Part shown: one piece after another, positions 1 to 6,977 of the stretch
Layout: every line of letters starts with the position of its first letter
Numbering within the stretch: the stretch's first letter is position 1
DNA from: CAZKDV01 sp964551645
GTDB lineage: Bacteria > Bacteroidota > Bacteroidia > Bacteroidales > DTU049
NCBI GenBank assembly: GCA_964551645.1
Contig: CAZKDV010000096.1
Coordinates: 1-8,892, forward strand
Reading direction: 5' to 3'
Length of the DNA stretch: 8,892 bases
The notes under the pieces: model-generated
Told to the model about the DNA's origin: nothing
The model's database searches: none
What the model saw: only the letters and a program-made list of their open reading frames with translations
Translations under genes and position numbers: made by a program

Positions 1-46
1 GTGGCTTGGTTTTCGGGCGGTAGAGTGCGCAACACACACCCTGCGA
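1..46. other. Left-edge fragment of a structured intergenic repeat
   Basis: No gene is visible here. Bases 3-18 (GGCTTGGTTTTCGGGC) match 13 of 16 positions of 8838-8853 (GGCTTGTGTGTCGGGC), which is the loop of the right-hand hairpin. This suggests the window begins inside another hairpin of a related kind, with its other arm off the left edge. The rest (GTGCGCAACACACACCC, 25-41) has no partner that I can see within the window. The evidence is one short similarity, so the assignment is tentative. Confidence 0.3.
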
Positions 47-134
47 GCCAACGGTCTATCAAATATACATAAATTTATCCAACGGGCAAGTCGCCATAGC
101 CTGAAGCTAAGCCGCTGTTAGGCGTTTGCCCGTT
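47..134. repeat. attC-like structured element with nested hairpin
   Basis: The element starts with GCCAACGG (47-54) and carries CGCTGTTAGGCG (113-124), close to the end motifs of the larger palindrome at 4378-4509. Inside it is a strong hairpin: AACGGGCAA (81-89) pairs perfectly with TTGCCCGTT (126-134), and CGCC (92-95) with GGCG (121-124), across a small GT/T bulge. On the minus strand it starts 11 bases beyond the stop codon of the coiled-coil protein gene, so it could also end or stabilise that transcript. There is no T-run after the stem on the minus strand, so it is not a standard intrinsic terminator. GTTAGGC (117-123) fits the integron R' consensus GTTRRRY, and ATCCAAC (77-83) fits RYYYAAC, but the span between them is shorter than usual for attC. 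Confidence 0.6.
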
Positions 135-145
135 CATATATTTTG

Positions 146-1957
146 TTATTTTTTCTTCTTTTTAGCTTTTAAAATATGTTTATAATTTTCAGAAATATAA
201 ACTTCATAAAACTCTGTTTTGTCTTGGAAATATTGCCCGTTTTTATTCCATTCTTTATTTAATCCTTCATTTTTAGATAATGCGACTTCAATCAATTCAG
301 GATAATAGGGTTTGCTCCTGTTTTTAGAAAGATAAGTCCTTAACAAATCTTCTTTTTCCTTGTTCTCAAATAAATTACTATAATTTGTTGGCGATTTTAT
401 CGACAATTTTTCCACTTCTTTTTTTGCTTTTCTTTTTTCCACTTCTTGATTTAAAATAGCTTCACCTTGGTCATAATATGTATCAAATTCAGCTCTACTG
501 GAAAAGTGCTCTTTTACACCCATGTTTGCAGCACCTCTTCCAGAGTATGCTTTCTCACGACAGCCACAATCGTAACCAATTCGCCAATTATTTCTAAAAA
601 GATATAAATCAAAATCTGTTCGGATCCTATATTCACATCTACATTCTAAATACATTTTGTCAGCTATTACTTTTTTATCAGGATTTTGCGAATAATAAAT
701 TTTAAAATACTTCGCTGGATTTTGTTTTCTCAATTGTTCTTCAAAGTCGTTATTGATACTTTTAAACTTATTTCCAATATCTTTAAGAATTTCCTCATAA
801 TTTTCTTCTCTATCCCCATCTCGTTGCATTTTCTTATAATCAGTCATTATTTCTTCGTTGATATTGTACGGATTTTGCAATAACTGTTTGTTGTATTCTG
901 CAAAAATAGAATCTAATTTTTCAATATAGTTGGCATGTTCTAAAGAATCTCTTTTTTCTCTTTCTTCAAGCATTTCTTGTAACATTTCTAAATTAAAAAC
1001 CTCATCTTTCAAATACTCATTTTCAATATCCAAATCGTTGAAAGCAAATGATACTTTCTGTGGACTTTCTATCAACGAGAAAAATTTATATACAGAATCA
1101 TTGGGTATTAATAAAGACTTCTGTGGGTTATTGTCAGTGTACATAATCACTAATGTTGGATATAAACTATTATCAACAAAACACCAATCATAATCGTTAA
1201 TTTTAACTTTTAAATATTCAAATTTATTTTTAAGATTCTCTGCATTTTCAATAGGAATATTTATTTTACTTCGCCACTCTGTTCCATTTTTTAATGCAAA
1301 AGAAACATCAAAAAATTCATCTTCAGAATTATACACAAGGTATTTCGTTCTTATACGATCATGCCAAAGAAATGGATTATATATTTTATTTATGATTCTA
1401 TATTTGATAGCTTCAACACAAATTTCTGGGAATTTTTGTAGTGATTGAGTTTTTAGCCGTTCCTCATAATCAGCCTGTTTTTCGAATTCGCCTTTTGTTT
1501 GCCAATTTGCAAAATTATGCTTTATCAAATTTTCAATTTGTCCTCTATCAGAACTTTCATAACGCCGTATAGCTGCTCGTGCTTCTTCCGCTTTTCTTCT
1601 TTTCTCCGCCGTTTCTTCTGATTTTCTCTTTTCTGTTTCTGCTTTTTGTTTTTCTTGTCCAATTTCTTCGGCAGTTTTTAAACTTTCTGCTTTTTGTAAT
1701 TCTTCCGAGTACCACACAGCAACTCTTGCTTTTTTTGTGATATACCCATCAAGAGCATCGCTTAGTCCCTCCATAATCAGAAGTGCTACTATCTCATTCA
1801 TTCGTGAATAGCCGAGTTTTTGAGCCGCTTCTTTTTCAATTTGCTCAATTCGTTTTACGTAAGTGGTTTTTTGTTGAGCATGTACTGAATTGAAACTAAA
1901 TAGTATAAATAATATCAACACAAAGAATATTTTACTATTTTTTTTAAATTGTTTCAT
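146..1957 (-). CDS. Secreted coiled-coil protein with CRC/CGC cysteine pairs, function unknown
   Basis: I do not recognise a named family. The 603-residue product starts with a Sec signal peptide: basic MKQFKKNSK, a hydrophobic run at about 10-22, and a likely cut after SVHA at residue 27, so it should be periplasmic or outside the cell. Residues about 83-132 are rich in K, E, A and Q and look like a coiled coil. NFANWQTKGEFEKQADYEERL (from about 148) resembles a 'W-x-KGEFEK-x-x-DY-x-x-R' motif I associate with Bacteroidota secreted proteins of unknown role. A second charged helical stretch covers about 311-410. Two cysteine pairs, C439-R-C441 and C464-G-C466, could form disulphides or bind a metal. 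The end is a lysine run. It starts 10 bases after the stop of the upstream membrane-protein gene and is likely the last gene of a three-gene operon. The first ATG at the signal peptide is the natural start. No clear Shine-Dalgarno site is seen. Confidence 0.85.
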   Translation of the reverse strand: MKQFKKNSKIFFVLILFILFSFNSVHAQQKTTYVKRIEQIEKEAAQKLGYSRMNEIVALLIMEGLSDALDGYITKKARVAVWYSEELQKAESLKTAEEIGQEKQKAETEKRKSEETAEKRRKAEEARAAIRRYESSDRGQIENLIKHNFANWQTKGEFEKQADYEERLKTQSLQKFPEICVEAIKYRIINKIYNPFLWHDRIRTKYLVYNSEDEFFDVSFALKNGTEWRSKINIPIENAENLKNKFEYLKVKINDYDWCFVDNSLYPTLVIMYTDNNPQKSLLIPNDSVYKFFSLIESPQKVSFAFNDLDIENEYLKDEVFNLEMLQEMLEEREKRDSLEHANYIEKLDSIFAEYNKQLLQNPYNINEEIMTDYKKMQRDGDREENYEEILKDIGNKFKSINNDFEEQLRKQNPAKYFKIYYSQNPDKKVIADKMYLECRCEYRIRTDFDLYLFRNNWRIGYDCGCREKAYSGRGAANMGVKEHFSSRAEFDTYYDQGEAILNQEVEKRKAKKEVEKLSIKSPTNYSNLFENKEKEDLLRTYLSKNRSKPYYPELIEVALSKNEGLNKEWNKNGQYFQDKTEFYEVYISENYKHILKAKKKKK

Positions 1958-1967
1958 TCTAAATAAT

Positions 1968-3632
1968 TTATTGTTTTAATATTATTTGTTTCTTTATATC
2001 ATCAACAATTATTGTATCAGGATCTATTTTACCATAACTTGGAGGTGAAGTAAATAAAATCAAGTTATCCTCTAAAAATTGGGGCTTTTCAAAACTATTA
2101 TATTTACCCTCACTATATAAACCTTCAAACTTCCAATCAAATTTTCCTTTTATGTAATCCAATTTGTATATACCCCCAATCGTTCCTACATACAGATACT
2201 TATTATCATATATAGGGGTTGACATATTAAAGCCACCAAGATTCACCGTCCAAATATTTTTTTTATTTCTCAATGATATTCTTGTTGCATGTGCTTCCTC
2301 TCCATCCATGTCAGTCTCTGTATATATTGCAACAACATACTCTTCATCAAAAATAAAGTACAACGTTTCTATTGAAAACAAATCATTTTTCAAGGGTAAA
2401 TTACAAAAGAGAGTGTCATTTTTAAACACTTCACCTTTAGTAATCTTTATTTTCTCATTATTAGAAATTCTATATGTAGTATCATCACAAGCAGATTGTC
2501 CTTCATACTCGTAGTCAACAAAAATTGCCTCATTAAGCATTTTTAAGCTGTCTTCATGATATTTTGCCATAGAAACGCTGGGACTCCTAGTAAATTTATC
2601 AGTTTCTTTTTCTATCATAAAACTTGAATTACGAATTTTAAAACTTTTTATTCCTAATGGCACTCCCACTAACACAATCAGCCCACTAATACCTAAAAAT
2701 AGATATTTGTGAGTAATTTTCGGAATTTTCTTACCTTCATATTTTAAAGATTGTATCAATCCTACAACATATAACACGAATACAAATATTGAGGTAATAT
2801 GTACATAGTAGGCGAATTGATATTCGTCTAATGCAATATAGAATATTACACAACTTAACTGAACAATACCTATAATAAGCCCTATTAGATATATTGTTTT
2901 TTTACTTGAAACGCATAATCCAACAATTGTGTAAAATATAGTATATGGTATTGCAAAAAACACTATAGTTCCTGACAATGACCAGTGCAACAAAGTTCTA
3001 AAAAAATCATATTTATCATCCTCCCACCATTGTTGATGTGTGGAAACTTGATATAAATCATGGAGTCCGTAAAAAAAGTATAAAAACAGTCCAAAAAATC
3101 CTATAAGCCCTATTATGGACATTATTTTTACTGTCTTCATACTTTTAGGTTTTTTCTTTTCACCTATTTCAACTTTTTCCCCTTTTATATTCTCGCTCAG
3201 TTTATTTTCGCTTGTTTGACTTTCAAGCGCAATTAAATCTGTAAACCTTTCAATATTGTAGGCTCTTGCTCTTTTCTTAACGGTTAGAATATCATAAATG
3301 TACCACACCAACAATCCACCAAGAGTAACATATTTAATTAATTGGAGAAAATACCACAACCAATGCGTAAGAACAGAATATTTACTATGCATTGTAAATT
3401 CCAACATTGGAGATATTCCTAAAATGGCTGTAAACAGCATTGTCTTTGGAGAATATAACCTATAGTCGTGTTTTTTTGACAAATAAGTTATACCTCCTTT
3501 TAGATAACCGCAAACCTTATCCAATGTTTCTTGGTCATACGTGATTAACGCTTGCTCTACTTTTTGAAAATCTTTGGTTTCAAAAAATGATTTATGTTTT
3601 TGAAGCCATTGGTCTAGATTAATTGCTTTCAT
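1968..3632 (-). CDS. Multi-pass membrane protein, TM2-like N-terminus and beta-propeller-like C-terminus
   Basis: The product has 554 residues. After a soluble head (1-58), residues about 60-130 resemble a degenerate TM2 domain: SPKT-x-LFTAILG, a second hydrophobic segment, GGLLVWYIYD, then RARAYN-x-x-RF. Further membrane segments lie near 168-190, 215-240, 246-267, 272-293 and 310-328, with a charged linker (about 135-168) between the TM2-like part and the rest. The C-terminal 220 residues are soluble. Residues about 447-503 contain WTVNLGG, TPIYDNKYLYVGT and GGIYKLD, with a following FDWKFEG, which resembles one or two blades of a PQQ-like beta-propeller, too short for a full propeller. The ATG overlaps the end of the UDG-like gene by 14 bases, which points to translational coupling. 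No transport or enzyme motif is seen. A sensing or envelope-structure role is possible but is only inference. Confidence 0.82.
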   Translation of the reverse strand: MKAINLDQWLQKHKSFFETKDFQKVEQALITYDQETLDKVCGYLKGGITYLSKKHDYRLYSPKTMLFTAILGISPMLEFTMHSKYSVLTHWLWYFLQLIKYVTLGGLLVWYIYDILTVKKRARAYNIERFTDLIALESQTSENKLSENIKGEKVEIGEKKKPKSMKTVKIMSIIGLIGFFGLFLYFFYGLHDLYQVSTHQQWWEDDKYDFFRTLLHWSLSGTIVFFAIPYTIFYTIVGLCVSSKKTIYLIGLIIGIVQLSCVIFYIALDEYQFAYYVHITSIFVFVLYVVGLIQSLKYEGKKIPKITHKYLFLGISGLIVLVGVPLGIKSFKIRNSSFMIEKETDKFTRSPSVSMAKYHEDSLKMLNEAIFVDYEYEGQSACDDTTYRISNNEKIKITKGEVFKNDTLFCNLPLKNDLFSIETLYFIFDEEYVVAIYTETDMDGEEAHATRISLRNKKNIWTVNLGGFNMSTPIYDNKYLYVGTIGGIYKLDYIKGKFDWKFEGLYSEGKYNSFEKPQFLEDNLILFTSPPSYGKIDPDTIIVDDIKKQIILKQ

Positions 3633-4281
3633 AGTTGTACTTTTTAAAATTTGTATTATTTACTAATTCTTGAAGGTAAGGTGTGCAATCATATGAAAAA
3701 GCGCTTGACGAAGGATGAAATATGGGAAAAGTAGGAATATTTTTGTCTTTAGAATTGTAATAATACAGTTTTCCGTATTTACCGTCTAGAACTTCGTTGC
3801 CCCATTTTCCATTAGCGGACATTTTATCCCACAATCTTTCTCCCCAAACAATTATCAAATCGGGTTGAAATTCCTGTAAAACCTCAAAAAATGCTGTTTC
3901 ATTGTTAGAAAAATCTTTCTCTTTGGGTGAAATTCTTGGCTCACCAATGCTTGCATTTTGAACATAGTTGTAAAAAAGTATTGAGTTCCAAAATTCAATA
4001 ATAATTTGATTTTCAACTTGTTCTCCAAACAGCACATTGGTAAAACGAGTAAAAGTACGCATCCAATTATCGTGGTCTGCTTCTCCTTTTTTATAAGAAA
4101 GGAATTTGTTTATCACTCTTGTTGTAAATTCGCGACATTCATTGTCGAAATTCTGTAAATTACCACATTCATCGCAACCGCCACAATAATGACTTTCGCC
4201 TAATACGAGGATTTTTTTATTTTCATATCCTTGCTTGTAATTCTTCCCTACCCAAGGCTTGAAAAATACGTTTTTCATCAT
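3619..4281 (-). CDS. Protein with uracil-DNA-glycosylase-fold features
   Basis: The 220-residue product has no signal peptide or membrane segment and should be cytoplasmic. KKILVLGESHYCGGC (22-36) is a beta-strand followed by a GES-x-Y loop, where UDG-superfamily proteins keep their first active-site motif. FQPDLIIVWGERLWDKM (138-154) is a second core strand and helix, and FPIFHPSSSAF (185-195) carries the HPS motif of the superfamily's second active-site loop. Four cysteines at 33, 36, 39 and 49 cluster near motif 1 and might bind zinc or an iron-sulphur cluster; their spacing is not that of the known family 4/5 iron-sulphur UDGs. The canonical catalytic Asp/Asn of the UDG motif 1 (GQDPY-like) is replaced here by GESHY, so glycosylase activity is not assured. 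The start is the first of two adjacent ATGs. It is the first gene of a three-gene block, and no promoter match was found upstream. Confidence 0.8.
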   Translation of the reverse strand: MMKNVFFKPWVGKNYKQGYENKKILVLGESHYCGGCDECGNLQNFDNECREFTTRVINKFLSYKKGEADHDNWMRTFTRFTNVLFGEQVENQIIIEFWNSILFYNYVQNASIGEPRISPKEKDFSNNETAFFEVLQEFQPDLIIVWGERLWDKMSANGKWGNEVLDGKYGKLYYYNSKDKNIPTFPIFHPSSSAFSYDCTPYLQELVNNTNFKKYNYESN

Positions 4282-4377
4282 TTTTTAATTTTAATAACAC
4301 CTACTCTTTACAGGATTTTCAGCCCTCTCCTTTGACTGGCTACACTTCTGGATTGCACTGCGCTGTCCGCGGGTGTC
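4282..4377. other. Gene-free leader of the UDG-like gene with a weak inverted repeat
   Basis: This is the first part of a 458-base gene-free stretch. AACACC (4296-4301) can pair with GGTGT (4372-4376), bringing together the start of the UDG-like gene and the edge of the palindrome at 4378. Within it, AGCC (4321-4324) and GGCT (4338-4341) could form a short inner hairpin. No TAnnTTTG promoter box and no good Shine-Dalgarno site were seen by eye on the minus strand. The stretch looks GC-richer than the genes. Confidence 0.35.
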
Positions 4378-4509
4378 GCCTAACGGTTTGCGTGTATGTG
4401 CAGTAGCGGATTAGAAGCACTTTCCTGTCCGTTTACCACAAAGTTTTTTAGATGCACAGACCTTCGATTTACCACTTCACCCGCTATTGCCACATACACG
4501 CTGTTACCT
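4378..4509. repeat. Long imperfect palindrome bounded by CCTAACGG and CGCTGTTA
   Basis: The left end CCTAACGG (4379-4386) and right end CGCTGTTA (4499-4506) pair through TAAC/GTTA. CGTGTATGTG (4391-4400) pairs perfectly with CACATACACG (4491-4500), and CAGTAGCGG (4401-4409) pairs with CCGCTATTG (4481-4489) through one G-T wobble and one bulged base (C4490). The apical 70 bases contain two copies of TTTACCAC (4432-4439 and 4469-4476) as a direct repeat. The layout (paired ends, bulges, large variable head) is like an integron attC or another folded recombination site. GTTAGGC on the minus strand (4384 to 4378) fits GTTRRRY, but the opposite end does not fit RYYYAAC. A diverged relative lies at 47-134. 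Confidence 0.65.
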
Positions 4510-4651
4510 GCTGGCCTTCCTTCTTTCGTGTCGCTGTATCCCTTGTCAATATTGAGTTTCCGTGTCATTGGCTGCTGTGTTTGTTGGTCTGTGTGTCGGT
4601 GTATTTTTATTTTTTGAAGCGTTGGGAAATTTTTTAAAAACAATTTTGTCT
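4510..4651. other. Gene-free spacer between two palindromes
   Basis: No credible gene lies here. A 93-codon minus-strand reading frame (4661-4380) runs through this spacer and the palindrome, but it follows the repeat sequence and has no coding signs. The segment has CAATATTG (4548-4555), a small perfect palindrome, and an A/T run near 4629-4640. On the minus strand this run lies about 20 bases beyond the 4660-4726 hairpin, too far for a typical intrinsic terminator. Confidence 0.4.
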
Positions 4652-4729
4652 GCGTTAGCAAAGCAAGCTCTTTTGCAATTTTGGGTCTGTGCGATGGCTT
4701 GTGCGAATTGCAAATGTGCTTGCTTTAGC
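4652..4729. repeat. Hairpin element with TCT/TGT internal loop, copy 1
   Basis: The outer stem AAAGCAAGC (4660-4668) pairs with GCTTGCTTT (4718-4726) and the inner stem TTTGCAATT (4672-4680) pairs with AATTGCAAA (4706-4714), 18 perfect base pairs in all. Between them TCT (4669-4671) faces TGT (4715-4717), that is a C-G pair flanked by two T-T mismatches. The 25-base loop contains GGCTTGTG (4696-4703). GCGTTAGCAAA (4652-4662) precedes and enters the stem. The same plan recurs at 8798-8872. On the minus strand the hairpin begins 13 bases after the stop codon of the pentapeptide-like gene, so it may end or protect that transcript, but no immediate T-run follows. Confidence 0.75.
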
Positions 4730-4739
4730 TTGGGCTTTC

Positions 4740-6239
4740 TTATTTCTTTCCATATTTTCTGAATGCTGCAATAAACTGATATATTAAAAATCCAACAATG
4801 ATTTTATTCAAAAAATCAATAGTCAAAGTAAAACCATTGAGTTCAGATTTGTTGACCAAAAAATCTGTTCTATGTGTTATGTCAATAAATGAAAAGTAAT
4901 AGCCAAATAAATTCCAATCAATTTCGTTGGAACAAAAAATTCTATCCAAACTCCATAAATACAAAATGTAAAATAGAATTGACAAGACTATTGTTCCGAT
5001 AAATGGTTCTTTAATTGATAGTCCGTGATTGTTTGATAATCCATTTATTTTAAGAATAACTCTATCCCAATATGGTAAATTCTCAATGTTTTTAAGTGCT
5101 TCGTGAGATATTGCTTGAAATTTTTGTGCTTCATAAAAATTCCCTGATGCTTCAAGCTGTTTTTTTAATTGTAAAAATGTTTCGTAACGTGTCTTGAAAT
5201 AATTCTTGTCTTTTCTATCAGGATAATGAATATTTTCAATGGTTTTTATTTTATCAAAATCCTTGTATTTGCTTGGAAAGTCGCAAGCGGTTAAAGTAGT
5301 TTGCCCAAATTTGTTTCTGTAAAGCGAAATTGTAGAATAATCATCAAACGCAACATTATCAAACCAAACTTTGTCAAGATTTGATTTGTGCATTTCTAAT
5401 TTTGTTTCTTCTGTTTCTTTTCTGAATGGTTTGATGCCATAAAAATTAGCTCCTAATTGGGCTGAAAAATTTCTGATATACCAACTGTCTATGTTGCAAT
5501 TTTCAACTAGCAATTCGCCTGTTGAATAACCGCTTAGAGATAAAGCAAAAAGTTTAGCGTTGATTATTTTAGTCAAATTGTGTTCTTTATTGGCTGAATA
5601 CTGAACACTCAAACTAATTTTAAAATTCTGCTTTTCTTCATCGCTCGGATAATATCCAATTTTATTTACGCTATCATAAGGTATTTTGTAAATACCCCTT
5701 TTGTCGCTCTTATTTTCATTAACCGTGAAAACTATATTCCTGCAATCGTAAATGTAAAATGAGTGTTTTTCTGCAAATAAATTTTCAAAGGTTGCATTGA
5801 CAGATTTTAATAACTTCTTCCAACGAATTGGAAAAATATTTTCTTCCGTGTATGAAACAACAGCCCTTTTTAAATCAAGCAAAAACAATGATTTATTTAA
5901 AAGACAATTGTTTGCTTCAACACTTCTCAAATTTTCATTTTTTATTCTTCCTTGTAAAATTGAACTTCCAAAGAAGATTGAGAAATTTGTTGTGATGATA
6001 TTTTCTACGTTAAGTTCATTTATAAAACAGCTTATAAATTGAATGCTTATGTCTTTGAAGTCTATTGTTTCGTTGTTTTCAATTTCTAATTTGTTAAAAC
6101 GACAACCTATAAAACTAAACGTAATTCTTCCATCTTGAAAAGGCACGTATTCAAATTCCGATGCTCTTATGACGATTTTGGTATCGTTAGAGTAGTCTAC
6201 ATTCTCTATGATTGAATATGGTGTCAAATAATTATCCAT
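4740..6239 (-). CDS. Pentapeptide-like membrane protein
   Basis: The 499-residue product has a long N-terminal region (about 20-330) of beta-rich sequence with recurring turns such as FSFIGCRFNKLEIENN, ISCFINELNVEN and DKVWFDNVAFDDYSTI, similar in style to degenerate pentapeptide or right-handed beta-helix repeats. Then comes a helical motif, RYETFLQLKKQLEASGNFYEA-x-KF (about 351-374), which in pentapeptide proteins of this type links the repeats to a membrane part. Two clear membrane segments follow (411-429 and 474-492), ending in the basic AFRKYGKK. A weaker hydrophobic stretch lies near 443-453. The layout recalls pentapeptide proteins with a two-helix, ion-channel-like C-terminus, but no selectivity-filter motif is visible, so a channel role is not claimed. 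It appears to be its own transcription unit: a 96-base gap, a strong Shine-Dalgarno site and a possible promoter box precede it, and a hairpin follows the stop. Confidence 0.83.
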   Translation of the reverse strand: MDNYLTPYSIIENVDYSNDTKIVIRASEFEYVPFQDGRITFSFIGCRFNKLEIENNETIDFKDISIQFISCFINELNVENIITTNFSIFFGSSILQGRIKNENLRSVEANNCLLNKSLFLLDLKRAVVSYTEENIFPIRWKKLLKSVNATFENLFAEKHSFYIYDCRNIVFTVNENKSDKRGIYKIPYDSVNKIGYYPSDEEKQNFKISLSVQYSANKEHNLTKIINAKLFALSLSGYSTGELLVENCNIDSWYIRNFSAQLGANFYGIKPFRKETEETKLEMHKSNLDKVWFDNVAFDDYSTISLYRNKFGQTTLTACDFPSKYKDFDKIKTIENIHYPDRKDKNYFKTRYETFLQLKKQLEASGNFYEAQKFQAISHEALKNIENLPYWDRVILKINGLSNNHGLSIKEPFIGTIVLSILFYILYLWSLDRIFCSNEIDWNLFGYYFSFIDITHRTDFLVNKSELNGFTLTIDFLNKIIVGFLIYQFIAAFRKYGKK

Positions 6240-6244
6240 TCATT

Positions 6245-6252
6245 CCTTCCTT
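6245..6252 (-). promoter_or_regulatory. Strong Shine-Dalgarno site of the pentapeptide-like gene
   Basis: On the minus strand AAGGAAGG lies 5 bases before the ATG at 6239. It supports this start over an out-of-frame ATG at 6243, which meets a stop after three codons. It is the only strong Shine-Dalgarno site seen ahead of any gene in the window. Confidence 0.6.
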
Positions 6253-6286
6253 GTTAGTCGTTACATTGCTTGAAAATCACCTATAA

Positions 6287-6294
6287 CAAATATA
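6287..6294 (-). promoter_or_regulatory. Possible Bacteroidota -7 promoter box
   Basis: TATATTTG on the minus strand matches the Bacteroidota -7 consensus TAnnTTTG. It sits 47 bases before the start codon of the pentapeptide-like gene, which would give a leader of roughly 40 bases. No TTTG or TTG for the -33 box is present at the expected distance, so this is a half-site only. Confidence 0.3.
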
Positions 6295-6335
6295 ATATTT
6301 TATTGTGTTGAATGAACTTTAGCATATTTGAAATG

Positions 6336-6977
6336 TTAGTTTGTCCAAACTTTGTAGCTTACCATTAATCTACTCGTAAAGTCGCTCCAACTCATATCGG
6401 TTATATTGGGATTTCCGGGGAAAGGGTCAATGAGCAATACGCTATGAGGAAAATAATTTGTTTCACCTTTATTATCTTTTACTGACTGATAATACATTCC
6501 TATCAAAACATAAGCGTGTCCGATATTAGTTCCTGATTGAGTAAGCCCAACTATTAAAGGTTTTTCTTTTAATAGAAATGCTGTTATTTCTTTTGTGCTT
6601 GTTGAGTAAAAGTTACTGTTTACAAGAATTTTATTTCCGTAAATATCAACTTCCCAACCGTTAAGTGCTTTAAACATCATATTCGGGTCTGCGGGTTTGT
6701 CGGCTAATTTTCCTAACGTTCTTTTTACAATCTGTTCTTGGGAGACAGGAATGTTGTAATAATTCAAAATCATTTGAATACACGCAGCCCAACACCAATT
6801 CATACTTCTTTGTTTTCCGAATGTTGCTACCTCATTAAAATCACTTGTCGGAACTCCGACATAAGTATATTTTTCTTTGACAGCCCCTAATTTTTGAGCA
6901 TCTGCATTTTGAATTATCACAATTGCAGAAACAAAGAAAATAGTTTTTAGGAAAGATGTTTTTGAAATACTAATCAT
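6336..6977 (-). CDS. Secreted papain-like cysteine peptidase (AvrRpt2/C70-like)
   Basis: The 213-residue product has a signal peptide (hydrophobic about 9-22, likely cut after NADA at residue 27), so it is predicted to act in the periplasm or outside. RSMNWCWAAC (57-66) holds the nucleophile Cys62 in the CWAA setting typical of papain-like and C39-like peptidases, with Gln56 six residues earlier, where the oxyanion-hole Gln sits. His154 in IGHAYVLIG and Asp184 in VLLIDPFPG fit the rest of a Cys-His-Asp triad. The size equals one catalytic domain with no added module. The start ATG overlaps the last codons of the WG-repeat gene by 8 bases (ATGATTAG), so the two are almost surely co-translated. 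The natural substrate is unknown: it may process a peptide or envelope protein, act as a toxin, or mature the neighbouring lipoprotein. Confidence 0.88.
   Translation of the reverse strand: MISISKTSFLKTIFFVSAIVIIQNADAQKLGAVKEKYTYVGVPTSDFNEVATFGKQRSMNWCWAACIQMILNYYNIPVSQEQIVKRTLGKLADKPADPNMMFKALNGWEVDIYGNKILVNSNFYSTSTKEITAFLLKEKPLIVGLTQSGTNIGHAYVLIGMYYQSVKDNKGETNYFPHSVLLIDPFPGNPNITDMSWSDFTSRLMVSYKVWTN

Noticed and set aside
47..134. Bona fide integron attC site
   Set aside because: Only parts of the R'/R'' consensus fit, the spacing is short, and no integrase is in the window. It is recorded as attC-like, not as attC.
686..1193. Plus-strand reading frames inside the coiled-coil gene
   Set aside because: They lie opposite a well-supported coding region with a signal peptide. 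Their content is the antisense of AT-rich coding DNA.
4378..4509. CRISPR array or insertion sequence
   Set aside because: There are no regularly spaced direct repeats, no transposase gene and no visible target-site duplication around the palindrome.
4380..4661. 93-codon minus-strand reading frame across the repeats
   Set aside because: It runs straight through the 4378-4509 palindrome, has no Shine-Dalgarno site or domain, and its composition follows the repeat. The plus-strand frames at 4396-4762 are overlapping shadows of the same repeats.
4652..4729. Intrinsic terminator of the pentapeptide-like gene
   Set aside because: The stem is long and well paired, but no T-run follows it directly on either strand, and the same structure occurs upstream of a gene at 8798-8875. 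Termination may be a side effect, not the main role.
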